Notes: generated by a model from the sequence alone, not told the origin. A DNA stretch of 49,843 bases from CAXXOK01 sp964584315 (GCA_964584315.1 CAZOZO010000022.1:1-49843); one strand, 5' to 3'; shown: positions 8,445 through 17,420, numbered from the stretch's first letter. Made by a program: numbers and translations.

Positions 8445-8864
8445 CTAACGGTTGACCGGCAACCCATACGAATCGCGGAAATTGCCGGACAGAATGGAGA
8501 TGATATCGACCAGCCAGCCAATGCCGAACCAGCCTGCCGTGAACAGGAACATCAGGCCCGAGCCCACCTTGCCCACGTAGAAGCGGTGGAAACCCGCCGC
8601 GCCGAACAGGATGCACAGCACCAGCGCCACGACCCAGCTCTTGCGGGAGGTGAACGTGGCGGGCTGCTCCACATACACGGTGCGCTCCACATACACGGGC
8701 TTTTCGATGTAGACGGGCTGCTGCACCACACGGGGCTCGCTCTGCGCATACACGGGGGCGGCGGGCTCGTCATCGGTGCGGAACACCGTACTGCCGCAGT
8801 TGGGGCACTTCTGGTTGCGGTTTAAGATACTCGCCTTGCAGTACGCACAGTAGGCCACGGTCAT
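8445..8864 (-). CDS. TM2-domain membrane protein with N-terminal zinc ribbon
   Basis: 139 residues. The N terminus has a CxxC...CxxC zinc ribbon (CAYCKAS, KCPNCGS). A low-complexity Pro/Val/Tyr linker follows with repeated PVYxEx units (PVYIEKPVYVERTVYVE). The C-terminal TM2 domain has two membrane helices (VVALVLCILFGAAGFHRFYV and GLMFLFTAGWFGIGWLVDII) with the diagnostic GxHRFYxGK...GxGxxxxxTxGxxGIGxxxD pattern. The function of bacterial TM2 proteins is not settled. It starts 26 bp after the CapA-like gene. Confidence 0.9.
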   Translation of the reverse strand: MTVAYCAYCKASILNRNQKCPNCGSTVFRTDDEPAAPVYAQSEPRVVQQPVYIEKPVYVERTVYVEQPATFTSRKSWVVALVLCILFGAAGFHRFYVGKVGSGLMFLFTAGWFGIGWLVDIISILSGNFRDSYGLPVNR

Positions 8865-8890
8865 CGCTCACTTTCATCAGGTCGTAGGGG

Positions 8891-10054
8891 TCATTCCTCG
8901 TCCGGCCACTTGAGGGGATACTCGGCCACGGGGTTTTGCAGTGCTTTGCCGTTCTTGCCCAGCACGCTCAGCACGCTTTCGATGTTCTCCTGCTTGGTAT
9001 AGGGCGTGGGGATAAAGTCGTTGTACTTGCCGTTGCTGGAGATGCGCGCGGGGATGATGATGAACCCTTCGTTCGTCGCCACGCCGTCCTTGACGCGCAT
9101 CTTGGTCTGGAACACAAAGGTGCTCATATCATCCGGCTTGCTGTTGCCGGCAAAGCTGAAGTTGCCCAGCGAGTATACGATGTACTTGCCGTTGTACTCC
9201 TCGATGGGGTTGATGCGGTGACTGTGGTGGCCCACCACCAGATCCGCGCCGGCGTCGATGGCCAGCTTGCCCATCTTCTGCTGGTTGTCGTTGGGGGCGT
9301 AGTCCAGCTCCGCGCCCCAGTGGAAGCTCACGATCACCACTTCGCAGCCCTGATCCTTGAGGGCCTTGATATCCTCCGGCACCTTGGGGAACAGCCTGTC
9401 GTACTGGTCAAAGGTCTGGTAGGCGAGCATGCCCATCTTGACGCCCTTAAGGGTAAAGATCAGCGGCTCGGCCTCGCAGTAGTAGTTCACGCCCGCGTTT
9501 TGCAGGTTCAGCTTTGTCTCGGCCAGCCCATCCTCGCCCATATCCAGCACGTGGTTGTTCTCCAGCGAGACGCACTCCACGCCGTTGGGCCTGAGCATGG
9601 CGGCGTAGGCGGGGTCCGCGCGGAAGAGGAACTGGTTGTCAAGCTTTGATTGGTTGCGGCCCGCGGTGGTCAGGGTGCCTTCAAAGTTGATCACGGTCAG
9701 GTCGTCCGCCAGCAGGATATCCTTAAAGTTGCGGAAGGGGAAGTTCAGGTCGCCCTTCTGCTTTTCCAGCTCTTTTTCAAAGATGGATTTGCCCTTGCTC
9801 TGCAAATTGTCGCCGATGGTGAAGTCGCCCGTGAAGGTGAGCTTCAGGATGATGGAACCGTCCACCTCGTATACGGGGGCGGCGGGGTCCACCGGCACGG
9901 TTGCCTCGGTCTGGGCCACGGCGGTATCGGCCGTGGTCGCCGTGCCGTCCAGCACGCCGGCGATGGAAACGTCCTCCTCGTCCTCGGTGGCGAGGGCGAA
10001 GGCGGGCACGCTCAGGCAGAGGATCAACAGCAGTGCAACGATTTTACGAATCAT
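8891..10054 (-). CDS. Secreted CapA-family (poly-gamma-glutamate/capsule type) metallophosphatase-like protein
   Basis: 387 residues with a signal peptide (MIRKIVALLLILCLSVPAFA) and a short acidic linker. The catalytic core has the CapA metal-site motifs in order: TFTGDFTIGD, VINFEGTLTT, SLENNHVLDMGEDGL, VIVSFHWGAEL and VGHHSHRINPIE. Family members are calcineurin-like phosphoesterases; some take part in poly-gamma-glutamate synthesis, others are uncharacterised surface proteins. No capB/capC partners are nearby, so a capsule role is not supported. The ATG at 10054 follows AAGGAGG. Upstream frame extension into the GC-rich spacer lacks a ribosome site. Confidence 0.88.
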   Translation of the reverse strand: MIRKIVALLLILCLSVPAFALATEDEEDVSIAGVLDGTATTADTAVAQTEATVPVDPAAPVYEVDGSIILKLTFTGDFTIGDNLQSKGKSIFEKELEKQKGDLNFPFRNFKDILLADDLTVINFEGTLTTAGRNQSKLDNQFLFRADPAYAAMLRPNGVECVSLENNHVLDMGEDGLAETKLNLQNAGVNYYCEAEPLIFTLKGVKMGMLAYQTFDQYDRLFPKVPEDIKALKDQGCEVVIVSFHWGAELDYAPNDNQQKMGKLAIDAGADLVVGHHSHRINPIEEYNGKYIVYSLGNFSFAGNSKPDDMSTFVFQTKMRVKDGVATNEGFIIIPARISSNGKYNDFIPTPYTKQENIESVLSVLGKNGKALQNPVAEYPLKWPDEE

Positions 10055-10277
10055 GGATTGCCTCCTTACAAGTCGCGGCGGATGCGCGGCGCTTGCCCGC
10101 TCACAAACATATAACGAGCGGGGCTGCCCAACGCTTCCCCCTTGCGCCGCGCGGAAAAGAGCGCACGGCCGGGGCGGCGGCGCGGCAGGGTGTTTTGTCC
10201 CCGCCGCGCCTGCGGGCCTTGTCTCCGGAGCCCCTGACGCTTCATCAGGGTGCACAGGTTCAGGCTCGCGCCGCGGG

Positions 10278-11456
10278 TCAAAGTGTGCTTACAAACTCCG
10301 CGATGCGGCTGAGGGCGATATCCAGCTTGTCAAGCGCCGTAGCGTAGCAGCAGCGGATGTGCCCCTCGCCGCACGCGCCGAAGGCCGTGCCCGGCACGCA
10401 GGCCACTTCCTTCTCCTTGAGCAGCTTTTCGCAGAAGGCTTCGCTGGAAAGCCCGGTGCTTTTGATGCTGGGGAACACGTAGAACGCGCCGAGTGGCTCA
10501 AAGCAGTCGAGCCCCATCTTGCAAAAGGCGTTGAACATCAGCCTGCGGCGGTGGTCATAGCTCTGGCGCATCTCGCAAACGTCGGCGTAGCCGTCCTCGC
10601 GGCCCTGCCGCAGGGCTTCCTCCGCGGCCACCTGCCCCTGCGTGCTTGCGCACATAATGGTGTACTGGTGTATCTTGACCATCACATCCATCAGCGGGGC
10701 GGGCGCGCACACATAACCCACGCGCCAGCCTGTCATGGCAAACGCCTTGCTGAAGCCGTTCAGGTAAATGGTGCGCTCCCACATCTCCGGCAGGGCTGCG
10801 ATGCTCACGTGCCCCACCGGCGCGTAGGTCAGCTCGCTGTAGATCTCGTCCGTCACCACGATCAGGTCGTGGCGCACGATCACGTCGCGCAGCCGTTGCA
10901 GCGCCTCGCGCCCGATGATGGCCCCGGTGGGGTTGTTGGGGTAGGGCAGGATGACCGCCTTCGTGCGCGGGGTGATGGCGCTCTCCAGCTCCTCCGGCGT
11001 GAGCACGAAGTTGCGCTCCGCCTCGGTCTTGATGGGCACGGGCACGCCGCCGCCGAAGATCACGCTGGGTCGGTAGCTCACGTAGCTGGGCTCGGGCACC
11101 AGCACCTCATCGCCGGGGCGCAGCAGCGCGCGCATTGCCAGGTCGATGCCCTCGCTGGCGCCCACGGTCACCAGCACCTCGGTCTGCGGGTTGTAGCCAA
11201 GGCCGTAGCGGGTTTTCAGGTAACCCGCGATCTCGGTGCGCAGGCTCAGCTTGCCCCAGTTGCTGGTGTACTGCGTTTCCCCGTCCAGCAGGCTGTCGAT
11301 GGCTGCGTTGCGGATGTGGTACGGGGTCACGAAATCCGGCTCGCCAACACCCAGCGAGATAGCGCCGGGCATGGTTTGCACGATGTCGAAAAATTTGCGG
11401 ATGCCGCTTTTGGGCACGGCGGCGACATCCGGGTTCCAGTACCGGCTGTACTCCAT
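10278..11456 (-). CDS. Pyridoxal-phosphate aminotransferase, class I/II
   Basis: 392 residues, fold-type I. Motifs include SLGVGEPDFVTP near the N terminus, the substrate/PLP segment LPYPNNPTGAI, VTDEIYSELTY, and the Schiff-base lysine K237 in SKAFAMTGWRVG. The C-terminal RCCYA arginine would hold the substrate carboxylate. It resembles the patA/aspC-like branch acting on aromatic or aspartate-type amino acids; exact substrate unknown. Its ATG overlaps the stop of the Lrp regulator by one base (TAATG), so the pair is translationally coupled. The regulator probably senses this enzyme's amino acid. Confidence 0.92.
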   Translation of the reverse strand: MEYSRYWNPDVAAVPKSGIRKFFDIVQTMPGAISLGVGEPDFVTPYHIRNAAIDSLLDGETQYTSNWGKLSLRTEIAGYLKTRYGLGYNPQTEVLVTVGASEGIDLAMRALLRPGDEVLVPEPSYVSYRPSVIFGGGVPVPIKTEAERNFVLTPEELESAITPRTKAVILPYPNNPTGAIIGREALQRLRDVIVRHDLIVVTDEIYSELTYAPVGHVSIAALPEMWERTIYLNGFSKAFAMTGWRVGYVCAPAPLMDVMVKIHQYTIMCASTQGQVAAEEALRQGREDGYADVCEMRQSYDHRRRLMFNAFCKMGLDCFEPLGAFYVFPSIKSTGLSSEAFCEKLLKEKEVACVPGTAFGACGEGHIRCCYATALDKLDIALSRIAEFVSTL

Positions 11457-11947
11457 TACGGGTTCACCGCCAGTCGCTTATCCTGCGCGTCGCCCTCGAA
11501 GATCACGCCGTCGCTCTTGTAGCGCTTGAGCACGAAGTGTGTGGCCGTTCCGGTCACCGTGTCCAGCACGCTCAGCTTGGTGCTCACGAAATAGCCCAGC
11601 TCTTTCAGGGTATGGGCTTCCACCAGCAGCAACAGGTCATACGCGCCGCTCATCAGGTACACGGTCTTGACCTCGTCAAAGCGGTAGATGCGCTTGGCGA
11701 TGGCATCGAAGCCCTCGCCGCGCTGCGGGGTCACGCGCACCTCGATCATGGCCTCCACGCGCTCGCGCTCGGTCTTGTCCCAGTTGATCACGGGACTGTA
11801 CCGCAGGATGATACCGCGCTTTTCCAGATCGTCGATCATCGCGCCCACGGTCTCCATCGGCTGGCCCAGCATCACGCCCAGCTTTTCCAGCGGCATACGG
11901 CAATCCTGCTGCAAGAGCTGCAAAAGCTCGATCTGTAAATTCTGCAT
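11456..11947 (-). CDS. Lrp/AsnC-family transcriptional regulator
   Basis: 163 residues. The N-terminal winged helix (LLQLLQQDCRMPLEKLGVML, then ETVGAMIDDLEKRGIILRY) is followed by a RAM/ACT-like ligand domain (VEAMIEVRV, then EVKTVYLMSGAYDLLLLVEA). Lrp proteins bind amino acids and control their metabolism. It lies directly before the aminotransferase and 57 bp after fhs on the same strand, so it may regulate this cluster. Confidence 0.92.
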   Translation of the reverse strand: MQNLQIELLQLLQQDCRMPLEKLGVMLGQPMETVGAMIDDLEKRGIILRYSPVINWDKTERERVEAMIEVRVTPQRGEGFDAIAKRIYRFDEVKTVYLMSGAYDLLLLVEAHTLKELGYFVSTKLSVLDTVTGTATHFVLKRYKSDGVIFEGDAQDKRLAVNP

Positions 11948-12004
11948 ATCGGTTGCTCCTTCCGCCGCCCCTGAAACGGGCGGCTCAAGACATATTCATT
12001 TGAT

Positions 12005-13675
12005 TTAGAACAGGCCGAGGATATCGCCGTTTTCGTCCACGTCGATGGTCAGCGCCGCCGGAGCCTTGGGCAGGCCCGGCATGGCGATGATGCCCCCCGC
12101 GAACGCCACCACGAACCCCGCGCCCGCGCTGAGCCGCGCCGAGCGGATGGTGAGCGTGAAGCCTTCCGGCGCGCCGAGGCGGGCGGGGTCGTCGCTCATG
12201 GAATACTGGGTTTTGGCGATGCACACGGGCACGTGGCCGTACCCGTCTTTCTCGAAACGGGCAAGCGCGCGGCGCGCGTCCTCGCTGAAGCTGACGGCGC
12301 CCGCGTGGTACACGCGCCGGGCGACCTGCTCGATCTTCTGGGCGAGGGGGGCGGTATCCTCATAGGTAAAGTGAGGCGTGGGGGCCGCGTTCCCGTCCGC
12401 AGCACGACAGACCGCGTCTGCCAGAAGGATCGCCCCCTTCCCGCCCTGCGCCCAGCCATCGCACAGCTCGCAGGCCACGCCGCGCTGGGCGAGGGCCTCC
12501 TTCACAAAGCCAAGCTCCTCCGCCGTATCGGTGGCGAAACGGTTGATCGCCACCACCACGGGGGTCTGCCATACGCTTTGGATGTTGCTCACGTGCGAGA
12601 GCAGGTTGGCCATGCCGCCTTGCAGCGCGGCCATGTCAGGGCTTGCCAGCGCAGCCTTGGCCGCGCCGCCGTGGTGCTTGAGCGCCCGAAGGGTCGCTAC
12701 CAGCACGATGGCGCTGGGCCAGAGGCCGTTCATCCGGCACTTGATATCGAGGAATTTTTCCGCGCCCAGATCGGCGCCGAAGCCTGCCTCGGTGACCACA
12801 TAATCGGCCATGCGCAGGGCAAGCGAGGTTGCTGCCACGCTGTTGCAGCCGTGCGCGATGTTGGCAAAGGGCCCGCCGTGCATCAGGCAGGGCGTGCCGT
12901 CGAGGGATTGCACCAGGTTTGGGTCAAACGCGTCGCGCAGCAGCGCCGCCATGGCCCCCGCCGCGCCCACCTGCGCGCAGGTGACGGGCTGGCCCGCGTA
13001 GGTGTAGGCCACCACGATGCGGCCGAGGCGGGCTTTCAAATCCTGCAAGTCCGACGCGAGGCAGAACACGGCCATCACCTCGCTGGCGGCGGTGATGTCA
13101 AACCCGTCCTCGCGGGGGGCGCCGTTCTTGCTGCCGCCCAGGCCCTGCACGATCTGCCGCAGCTGGCGGTCGTTCACGTCCAGGCAGTGGCGGAAGCACA
13201 CCTCGCGCGGGTCGATGGAGAGCGCGTTGCCCTGATGGATATGGTTGTCCACCATGGCGCAGAGCAGGTTGTTGGCGGCGGTGATGGCGTGCAGATCGCC
13301 GGTAAAATGCAGGTTGATGCCCTCCATGGGCACCACCTGCGCATAGCCGCCGCCCGTCGCGCCGCCCTTCATGCCAAACACCGGGCCCAGCGAAGGCTCG
13401 CGCAGGGCCAGCATGGCGTTTCGGCCGCTTACGGTCATGCCCCCCGCCAGCGCGACGGACACGGTGGTCTTGCCCTCGCCCGCGGGCGTGGGGTTGACGG
13501 CGGTCACCAGCACAAGCTTGGCGCGCTTGGGCATATCCCGGTAGGCGCGCTGGTTAATTTTAGCCACGTAACGTCCATAGGGCGAGAGGGTCTCGGGCAT
13601 GAAACCCGCTTTGGCCGCGATGTCCTCAATGGGCTGAAGCGTTGCCGCGCGGGCGATTTCCAAATCCGAAGGCAT
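12005..13675 (-). CDS. fhs: Formate-tetrahydrofolate ligase
   Basis: ATP-dependent activation of formate to 10-formyl-THF, the entry of the methyl branch of the Wood-Ljungdahl pathway and a purine-synthesis C1 donor. 556 residues, the normal length. It starts with the family-typical SDLEIARAATLQPIEDIA, carries the P-loop PTPAGEGKTT (residues 63-70), and has EPSLGPVFGMKGGATGGGYA and MHGGPFANIAHGCNS. The ATG at 13675 follows GGAAGGGGA; the promoter at 13717-13746 sits about 40 bp upstream. No other acetogenesis genes are in the window, so a C1-salvage role is equally possible. Confidence 0.97.
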   Translation of the reverse strand: MPSDLEIARAATLQPIEDIAAKAGFMPETLSPYGRYVAKINQRAYRDMPKRAKLVLVTAVNPTPAGEGKTTVSVALAGGMTVSGRNAMLALREPSLGPVFGMKGGATGGGYAQVVPMEGINLHFTGDLHAITAANNLLCAMVDNHIHQGNALSIDPREVCFRHCLDVNDRQLRQIVQGLGGSKNGAPREDGFDITAASEVMAVFCLASDLQDLKARLGRIVVAYTYAGQPVTCAQVGAAGAMAALLRDAFDPNLVQSLDGTPCLMHGGPFANIAHGCNSVAATSLALRMADYVVTEAGFGADLGAEKFLDIKCRMNGLWPSAIVLVATLRALKHHGGAAKAALASPDMAALQGGMANLLSHVSNIQSVWQTPVVVAINRFATDTAEELGFVKEALAQRGVACELCDGWAQGGKGAILLADAVCRAADGNAAPTPHFTYEDTAPLAQKIEQVARRVYHAGAVSFSEDARRALARFEKDGYGHVPVCIAKTQYSMSDDPARLGAPEGFTLTIRSARLSAGAGFVVAFAGGIIAMPGLPKAPAALTIDVDENGDILGLF

Positions 13676-13716
13676 GGCGCAGTCCCCTTCCTATGGTCAA
13701 AAATATGCGTGCGAAT

Positions 13717-13746
13717 AGTATACCCCAACGCGGGGCGAGTTGGCAA
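13717..13746 (-). promoter_or_regulatory. Promoter of fhs
   Basis: Minus strand TTGCCA, 18 bp, TATACT, placed divergently from the ireB promoter. The leader is only about 35 nt, leaving no room for a THF riboswitch. Confidence 0.65.
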
Positions 13747-13845
13747 GCGCGGGCAGATGAGGAAACGATGAGGAAACGATGAAACCGGCAAACCCGCCGC
13801 GTTTTGTTACATCGGCAAAATCGCGCGCCCGCCCGCCCTGCCCCT

Positions 13846-13873
13846 TTCAAAATGGCAGCCGATGGTGTATAAT
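13846..13873 (+). promoter_or_regulatory. Promoter of the ireB-ruvX operon
   Basis: Plus strand TTCAAA, 16 bp, perfect TATAAT, ending 31 bp before the ireB GTG start. Confidence 0.65.
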
Positions 13874-13904
13874 GAGGTGAATCGCTTTGAGGGAGTTGAA
13901 GCAT

Positions 13905-14174
13905 GTGGCTACGGAGATGAACGGGACGACCAAATTCTCCCCCGTGGTGGAGGGTAACAATCGTGCCTGCGACATTCTGGAGCATGTGTACCGGGCGCTT
14001 CAGGCCAAGGGGTACGATCCGGTCACGCAGCTGGTCGGGTACATCATCTCCGGCGACCCGACATACATCACCAGCTACAACCAGGCCCGCAGCATGATCT
14101 GCCGCCTGGAGCGCGACGAGATCGTCGAGGAGCTTGTGCGCATATACCTGCAGGGGCTTGACCGTGGCCGGTAA
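13905..14174 (+). CDS. ireB: IreB-family regulatory phosphoprotein (UPF0297)
   Basis: A small cytoplasmic protein, in enterococci a substrate of the Ser/Thr kinase IreK that tunes cephalosporin tolerance. 89 residues when read from GTG at 13905 (MATEMNGTTKFS). That start is supported by GAGGGAG nine bases upstream and matches the family length. A longer frame opens at TTG 13887. Family signature: VYRALQAKGYDPVTQLVGYI, SGDPTYIT, NQARSMICRLERDEIVEELV. The threonines near the start (GTTKF) correspond to the phosphorylated position in homologues. First gene of the conserved ireB-ruvX-DUF1292 operon. Confidence 0.95.
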   Translation: MATEMNGTTKFSPVVEGNNRACDILEHVYRALQAKGYDPVTQLVGYIISGDPTYITSYNQARSMICRLERDEIVEELVRIYLQGLDRGR

Positions 14175-14595
14175 GGGCCGCGTTTTGGCGCTGGATGTGG
14201 GCGACGTGCGCATCGGCGTGGCCGTGAGCGACGAGGGCCGCATCATCGCCCAGCCGGTGGAGGTGATCCACCGCGTGGGCTACGGGCCGGACAGCCGCCG
14301 GGTGCTTGAACTGTGCAAGCAGTACGATACGCGCGAGGTGGTGCTTGGCCTGCCGCTGAACATGGACGGCACCGAGGGCCCGCAGGCGCACAAGGTGCGC
14401 GCCTTTGCGGATATCCTGGCGGCGCAGGGCCTGACCATCCGCACCATGGACGAGCGCATGACCACCGTGACCGCAGAGCGCGTGCTAGTGGGCGGCGGCG
14501 TGCGGCGCGAGGAGCGCCGCCAGCATGTGGACAAGCTGGCCGCCACCGTGATCCTGACCCAGTGGCTTGCCGCGGGCGAGCCCGACCAGGCATGA
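14164..14595 (+). CDS. ruvX: RuvX/YqgF-type Holliday junction resolvase-like nuclease
   Basis: 143 residues, RNase H fold. Motifs: RVLALDVGDVRIGVAVSD with the first catalytic Asp, VVLGLPLNMDGTEG, and MDERMTTVTAERVL with the conserved Glu. The C-terminal DKLAATVILTQWL carries the last Asp. Homologues process pre-16S rRNA ends or Holliday junctions. GTG at 14164 is preceded by AGGGG and overlaps the ireB end by 11 bases, so translation is coupled; an earlier GTG at 14134 would overlap more and lacks a ribosome site. Confidence 0.93.
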   Translation: MAGKGRVLALDVGDVRIGVAVSDEGRIIAQPVEVIHRVGYGPDSRRVLELCKQYDTREVVLGLPLNMDGTEGPQAHKVRAFADILAAQGLTIRTMDERMTTVTAERVLVGGGVRREERRQHVDKLAATVILTQWLAAGEPDQA

Positions 14596-14634
14596 CACAC
14601 GCGCCCAAGGGCGCTATTTAAAGGAGCAATACAT

Positions 14635-14973
14635 ATGGCGGATATGGATAAGCGCGACGCGCTGGACGAGGACGACGACCACATCGTGATCCTGCAGGAC
14701 GAGGACGGCAACGACGTGCCTTTTGAGCACATCAAGACCCTGAGCCACAAGGGCAGCACCTACATCCTGCTGGAGGCCCAGCAGGACATGGAGGACTGTT
14801 TGCAGGGCGAGTCCATCATCCTCAAGATCGAGCAGGACGAAAACGGCGACGACCTCTACGCCACCATCGAGGACGAGGCGGAGTACGAGGAAGTCATGCA
14901 GAAATGCCTTGACGAGCTGGATGAAGAAGACGAGGAAGAGGAAGAAGAGGGCGACGAGGACGGGGACGAGTAA
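14635..14973 (+). CDS. DUF1292-family acidic protein (YrzB-like)
   Basis: 112 residues, strongly acidic, ending in a long Asp/Glu tail (EEDEEEEEEGDEDGDE). The core HIVILQDEDGNDVPFEHIKT...STYILLEAQ...ESIILKIEQDENGDD is the DUF1292 fold. The function is unknown, but the gene is consistently third after ireB and ruvX in Firmicutes, as here. AAAGGAG precedes the ATG. Confidence 0.93.
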   Translation: MADMDKRDALDEDDDHIVILQDEDGNDVPFEHIKTLSHKGSTYILLEAQQDMEDCLQGESIILKIEQDENGDDLYATIEDEAEYEEVMQKCLDELDEEDEEEEEEGDEDGDE

Positions 14974-14993
14974 GCCCCTTCGCCGTTCCAGAA

Positions 14994-15031
14994 AAGAGGG
15001 CCGGAGCGCACGCTGCGTTCCGGCCCTCTTT
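14994..15031 (+). terminator. Terminator of the ireB operon (bidirectional)
   Basis: AAGAGGGCCGGA...TCCGGCCCTCTT stem with an inner GCGCA/TGCGT extension and TT at the end. It can also end the convergent L,D-transpeptidase transcript on the minus strand. Confidence 0.85.
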
Positions 15032-15068
15032 GCGTCATCAAACCTGGCTGTTCCTATGGCTGCCCCGC

Positions 15069-15524
15069 TTACGGCCTGATCTCCACATCCTCGATCGCGC
15101 TGCGGTACTGGTACAGCATCGCCATGTCCTGCGGCAGCAGCGCCACGCACCCCGCCGTCCAGTCTGTATCCACCTGCCCCTCGTGCAGGTGGATCTCGCC
15201 GCCCAGCGGCGAGCCCCACGGCGGCCTGCGCCCCTCGGCCACCGCCGTCTCCACGGCGCACAGGGTCAGCTTGTCGATGATACCCTCCGCGTAGGCCATG
15301 CGCGCATCCTCGGCATTGGGGTAATTGAGCCCCAGGCTCAGGCCGTACTTGCCGCACTCCTTGGCCAGGCATATCTGGTACACGCCCTCGGGCGTTTTCA
15401 GGTCGCCCTCGCGCCGCTTGGGGCCCACGGGCTGCCGCCCCAGCGCCACGCGCGCGCGCAGCACCTCGTTTTCCCCGTCGATCAGGCACAAAAGCCTTGC
15501 CTTTTTATGAATCAATACCCGCAT
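15069..15524 (-). CDS. L,D-transpeptidase (YkuD-domain) family protein
   Basis: 151 residues, a stand-alone YkuD domain. It starts with VLIHKKARLLCLIDGENEVL, has GDLKTPEGVYQIC, and ends with the catalytic motif EIHLHEG...DWTAGCVAL, placing His112/His114 and nucleophile Cys126. Such enzymes make 3-3 peptidoglycan cross-links or anchor proteins. There is no signal peptide or membrane helix in the 151 residues from ATG 15524 (GGAGG ribosome site), so export is unexplained; some short clostridial members share this. Confidence 0.88.
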   Translation of the reverse strand: MRVLIHKKARLLCLIDGENEVLRARVALGRQPVGPKRREGDLKTPEGVYQICLAKECGKYGLSLGLNYPNAEDARMAYAEGIIDKLTLCAVETAVAEGRRPPWGSPLGGEIHLHEGQVDTDWTAGCVALLPQDMAMLYQYRSAIEDVEIRP

Positions 15525-15600
15525 ACCGTCGCCTCCGCTTTCCCATCCGGCACGCAAATTTGAACATACTGCAACATTCGTCAAACACGGCCAAAAACCC

Positions 15601-15629
15601 TTGCGCGGGCAGATGGGCTGTGCCATAAT
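15601..15629 (+). promoter_or_regulatory. Promoter of the secreted foldase gene
   Basis: TTGCGC, 17 bp, CATAAT. About 110 nt of leader follow, including a GCGGCC/GGCCGC hairpin at 15639-15656. Confidence 0.6.
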
Positions 15630-15745
15630 AAAACGAGCGCGGCCCCAAACGGCCGCAATCCGAGGCGCGGGCGGCCCACGGCGCCCCTGCTCCCGTTTTC
15701 CCAAGCGAAAAATCCTGCACCGCAGGAAGGAAAGGACACAACCCA

Positions 15746-17197
15746 ATGAACAACCTCCGTAAAGCGATCGCCCTTTTGCTGAGCCTGTGCCTGATGGCCG
15801 GCGCGGCTCTGTCGCTGGCCGAAGCCACCGCCACCGCCGTCCCCGAGGCAACCGCGGTGCCCGTCGCGACCCCGCAGCTTGCCGCCACTGACGTGGTTGC
15901 CCGCGCCAATGGGCAGGACGTTACCTGGGGCGAAGTGGAGCCCTATTACCAGAGCCTGATCAACTACTATGGCGAGCCGGACGCCACCATGGTGGACATG
16001 TACCGCGCCTTCGCGATGGAGACCGCCATCGTCATGGCCCTGAGCAGCCAGACCGCCGCGCAGAACGGCCTTGACCAGTACACCGCCGAGGAGAAGGCCG
16101 CCATCGAGACCAAGGCCGATACCGACTGGCAGACCGCGCTGGACAACTGGGTGCTGAGCAACGGCAAGCTGAGCGACGGCGCCACCGAAGAGCAGAAGAC
16201 CGCCGCCTATAAAGAGGCCGAAGCCTACTACCTGACCCTGGGCTACGACCAGGCCAAGGTGCGCGCGGACTATCTGGAGCGCGACATCTACGACCGCGTG
16301 ACCGCCTTCATCACCAAGGATGTCGTTGTGACCGACGAAGAGGTGCAGGCCAAGTACGACGAGAACGTAGCCAACGACAAGCTCCTCTATGAAAACGACG
16401 TGGACGCTTACGAGCAGCAGGTGCAGCTCTTCAACGCCCAGTACGCGACGGAGCTTCCGTGGTACCACCCCGCCGGCTACCGCTACATCAAGCACATCCT
16501 GCTGGATGTGGACGAGACGCTCAAGAACCGCTACACCGACCTGGCCGCGCGCCTTGAGGAGCAGATGGACGCGGAGGCCGAGGCGGCCGCCGCCACCGAA
16601 GTGCCCGCCGCTACCGATGCCGCCGCCGCGACGGTCGCCCCCACCGATACGCCCGACCCCGCCATCACGCCCGAGCCCACGCAGGAGCCTGTGACCCAGG
16701 CCGATGTGGACAGCGCCAAGGCGGACATCCTTGCCTCCGTGCAGGCCAAGATCGACGAGATCAACCAGAAGATCGCTGCGGGCGAAGATTTTGACGCTCT
16801 GATCGCCCAGTACGCCGTCAAGGCGGACGGCACCGCCACCGACCCGGGCATGACCGGCGGCAGCTATCCCAATGGCTATGAAGTCTCCCTCGCCTCCACC
16901 ACGTTCGTGCCGGAGTTCGTCGCGGCCGCCTTCTCCGTGAGCGCCATCGGCGATGTGAGCGCCCCCTACGTGAGCGACTACGGCGTGCACATCGTCAAGT
17001 ACATGGCCGACGTGCCCGCTGGCCCCGTAGCGCTGACCGACACCCTTAAGGAGACCATCCGCGCGGGCCTGAAGACCGACCGCGACAACGCCGCCATGGA
17101 CGCGTGGCAGAAGACCGCGACCATCGAGTACACCGGCCTGATCCCCTCGATGGAGTCCCTCCAGGGCGAGACCGCGACCGAAACCGCGGGCCAGTAA
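15746..17197 (+). CDS. Secreted SurA/PrsA-type peptidyl-prolyl isomerase with a split parvulin domain
   Basis: 483 residues. A signal peptide (MNNLRKAIALLLSLCLMAG) is followed by an Ala/Thr/Pro linker. A SurA_N-like region begins DVVARANGQDVTWGEVEPYY. The parvulin domain opens with YRYIKHILLDVDE, is broken by about 60 residues rich in Ala/Thr/Pro (ATEVPAATDAAAATVAPTD), and resumes with DILASVQAKIDEINQKIAAG, GEDFDALIAQYAVKADG and SDYGVHIVKYM. It would help secreted proteins fold at the cell surface. No lipobox Cys follows the signal peptide, so it is probably not a PrsA lipoprotein. Confidence 0.88.
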   Translation: MNNLRKAIALLLSLCLMAGAALSLAEATATAVPEATAVPVATPQLAATDVVARANGQDVTWGEVEPYYQSLINYYGEPDATMVDMYRAFAMETAIVMALSSQTAAQNGLDQYTAEEKAAIETKADTDWQTALDNWVLSNGKLSDGATEEQKTAAYKEAEAYYLTLGYDQAKVRADYLERDIYDRVTAFITKDVVVTDEEVQAKYDENVANDKLLYENDVDAYEQQVQLFNAQYATELPWYHPAGYRYIKHILLDVDETLKNRYTDLAARLEEQMDAEAEAAAATEVPAATDAAAATVAPTDTPDPAITPEPTQEPVTQADVDSAKADILASVQAKIDEINQKIAAGEDFDALIAQYAVKADGTATDPGMTGGSYPNGYEVSLASTTFVPEFVAAAFSVSAIGDVSAPYVSDYGVHIVKYMADVPAGPVALTDTLKETIRAGLKTDRDNAAMDAWQKTATIEYTGLIPSMESLQGETATETAGQ

Positions 17198-17219
17198 CCC
17201 TCCCCCCTATCAACTCCCA

Positions 17220-17253
17220 GCGCCCGCCGCCTGACCGCGGCGGGTGCTTCTTT
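17220..17253 (+). terminator. Terminator of the foldase gene
   Basis: GCGCCCGCCGC / GCGGCGGGTGC stem with a short loop, followed by TTCTTTGTG. Confidence 0.75.
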
Positions 17254-17420
17254 GTGTCCCTTATCTCCTCGCCGCAGCGCCCTTGGCGTTTTCTCATCCA
17301 TCATCCACCCCGCGCCACAGCGCGCCCTCCAAAGCGAGCGAACAGCCGCGCACCAGCATGGCGCGAGCTTCACAGCACAAACGAAGTAAGAATCCAGCCA
17401 ACCCGCGCCACAGGGGGCGG

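Noticed and set aside
8891..10255. Longer form of the CapA-like protein starting at 10255
   Set aside because: The extra N-terminal residues are translated GC-rich spacer; the ATG at 10054 has a strong ribosome site and starts a signal peptide.
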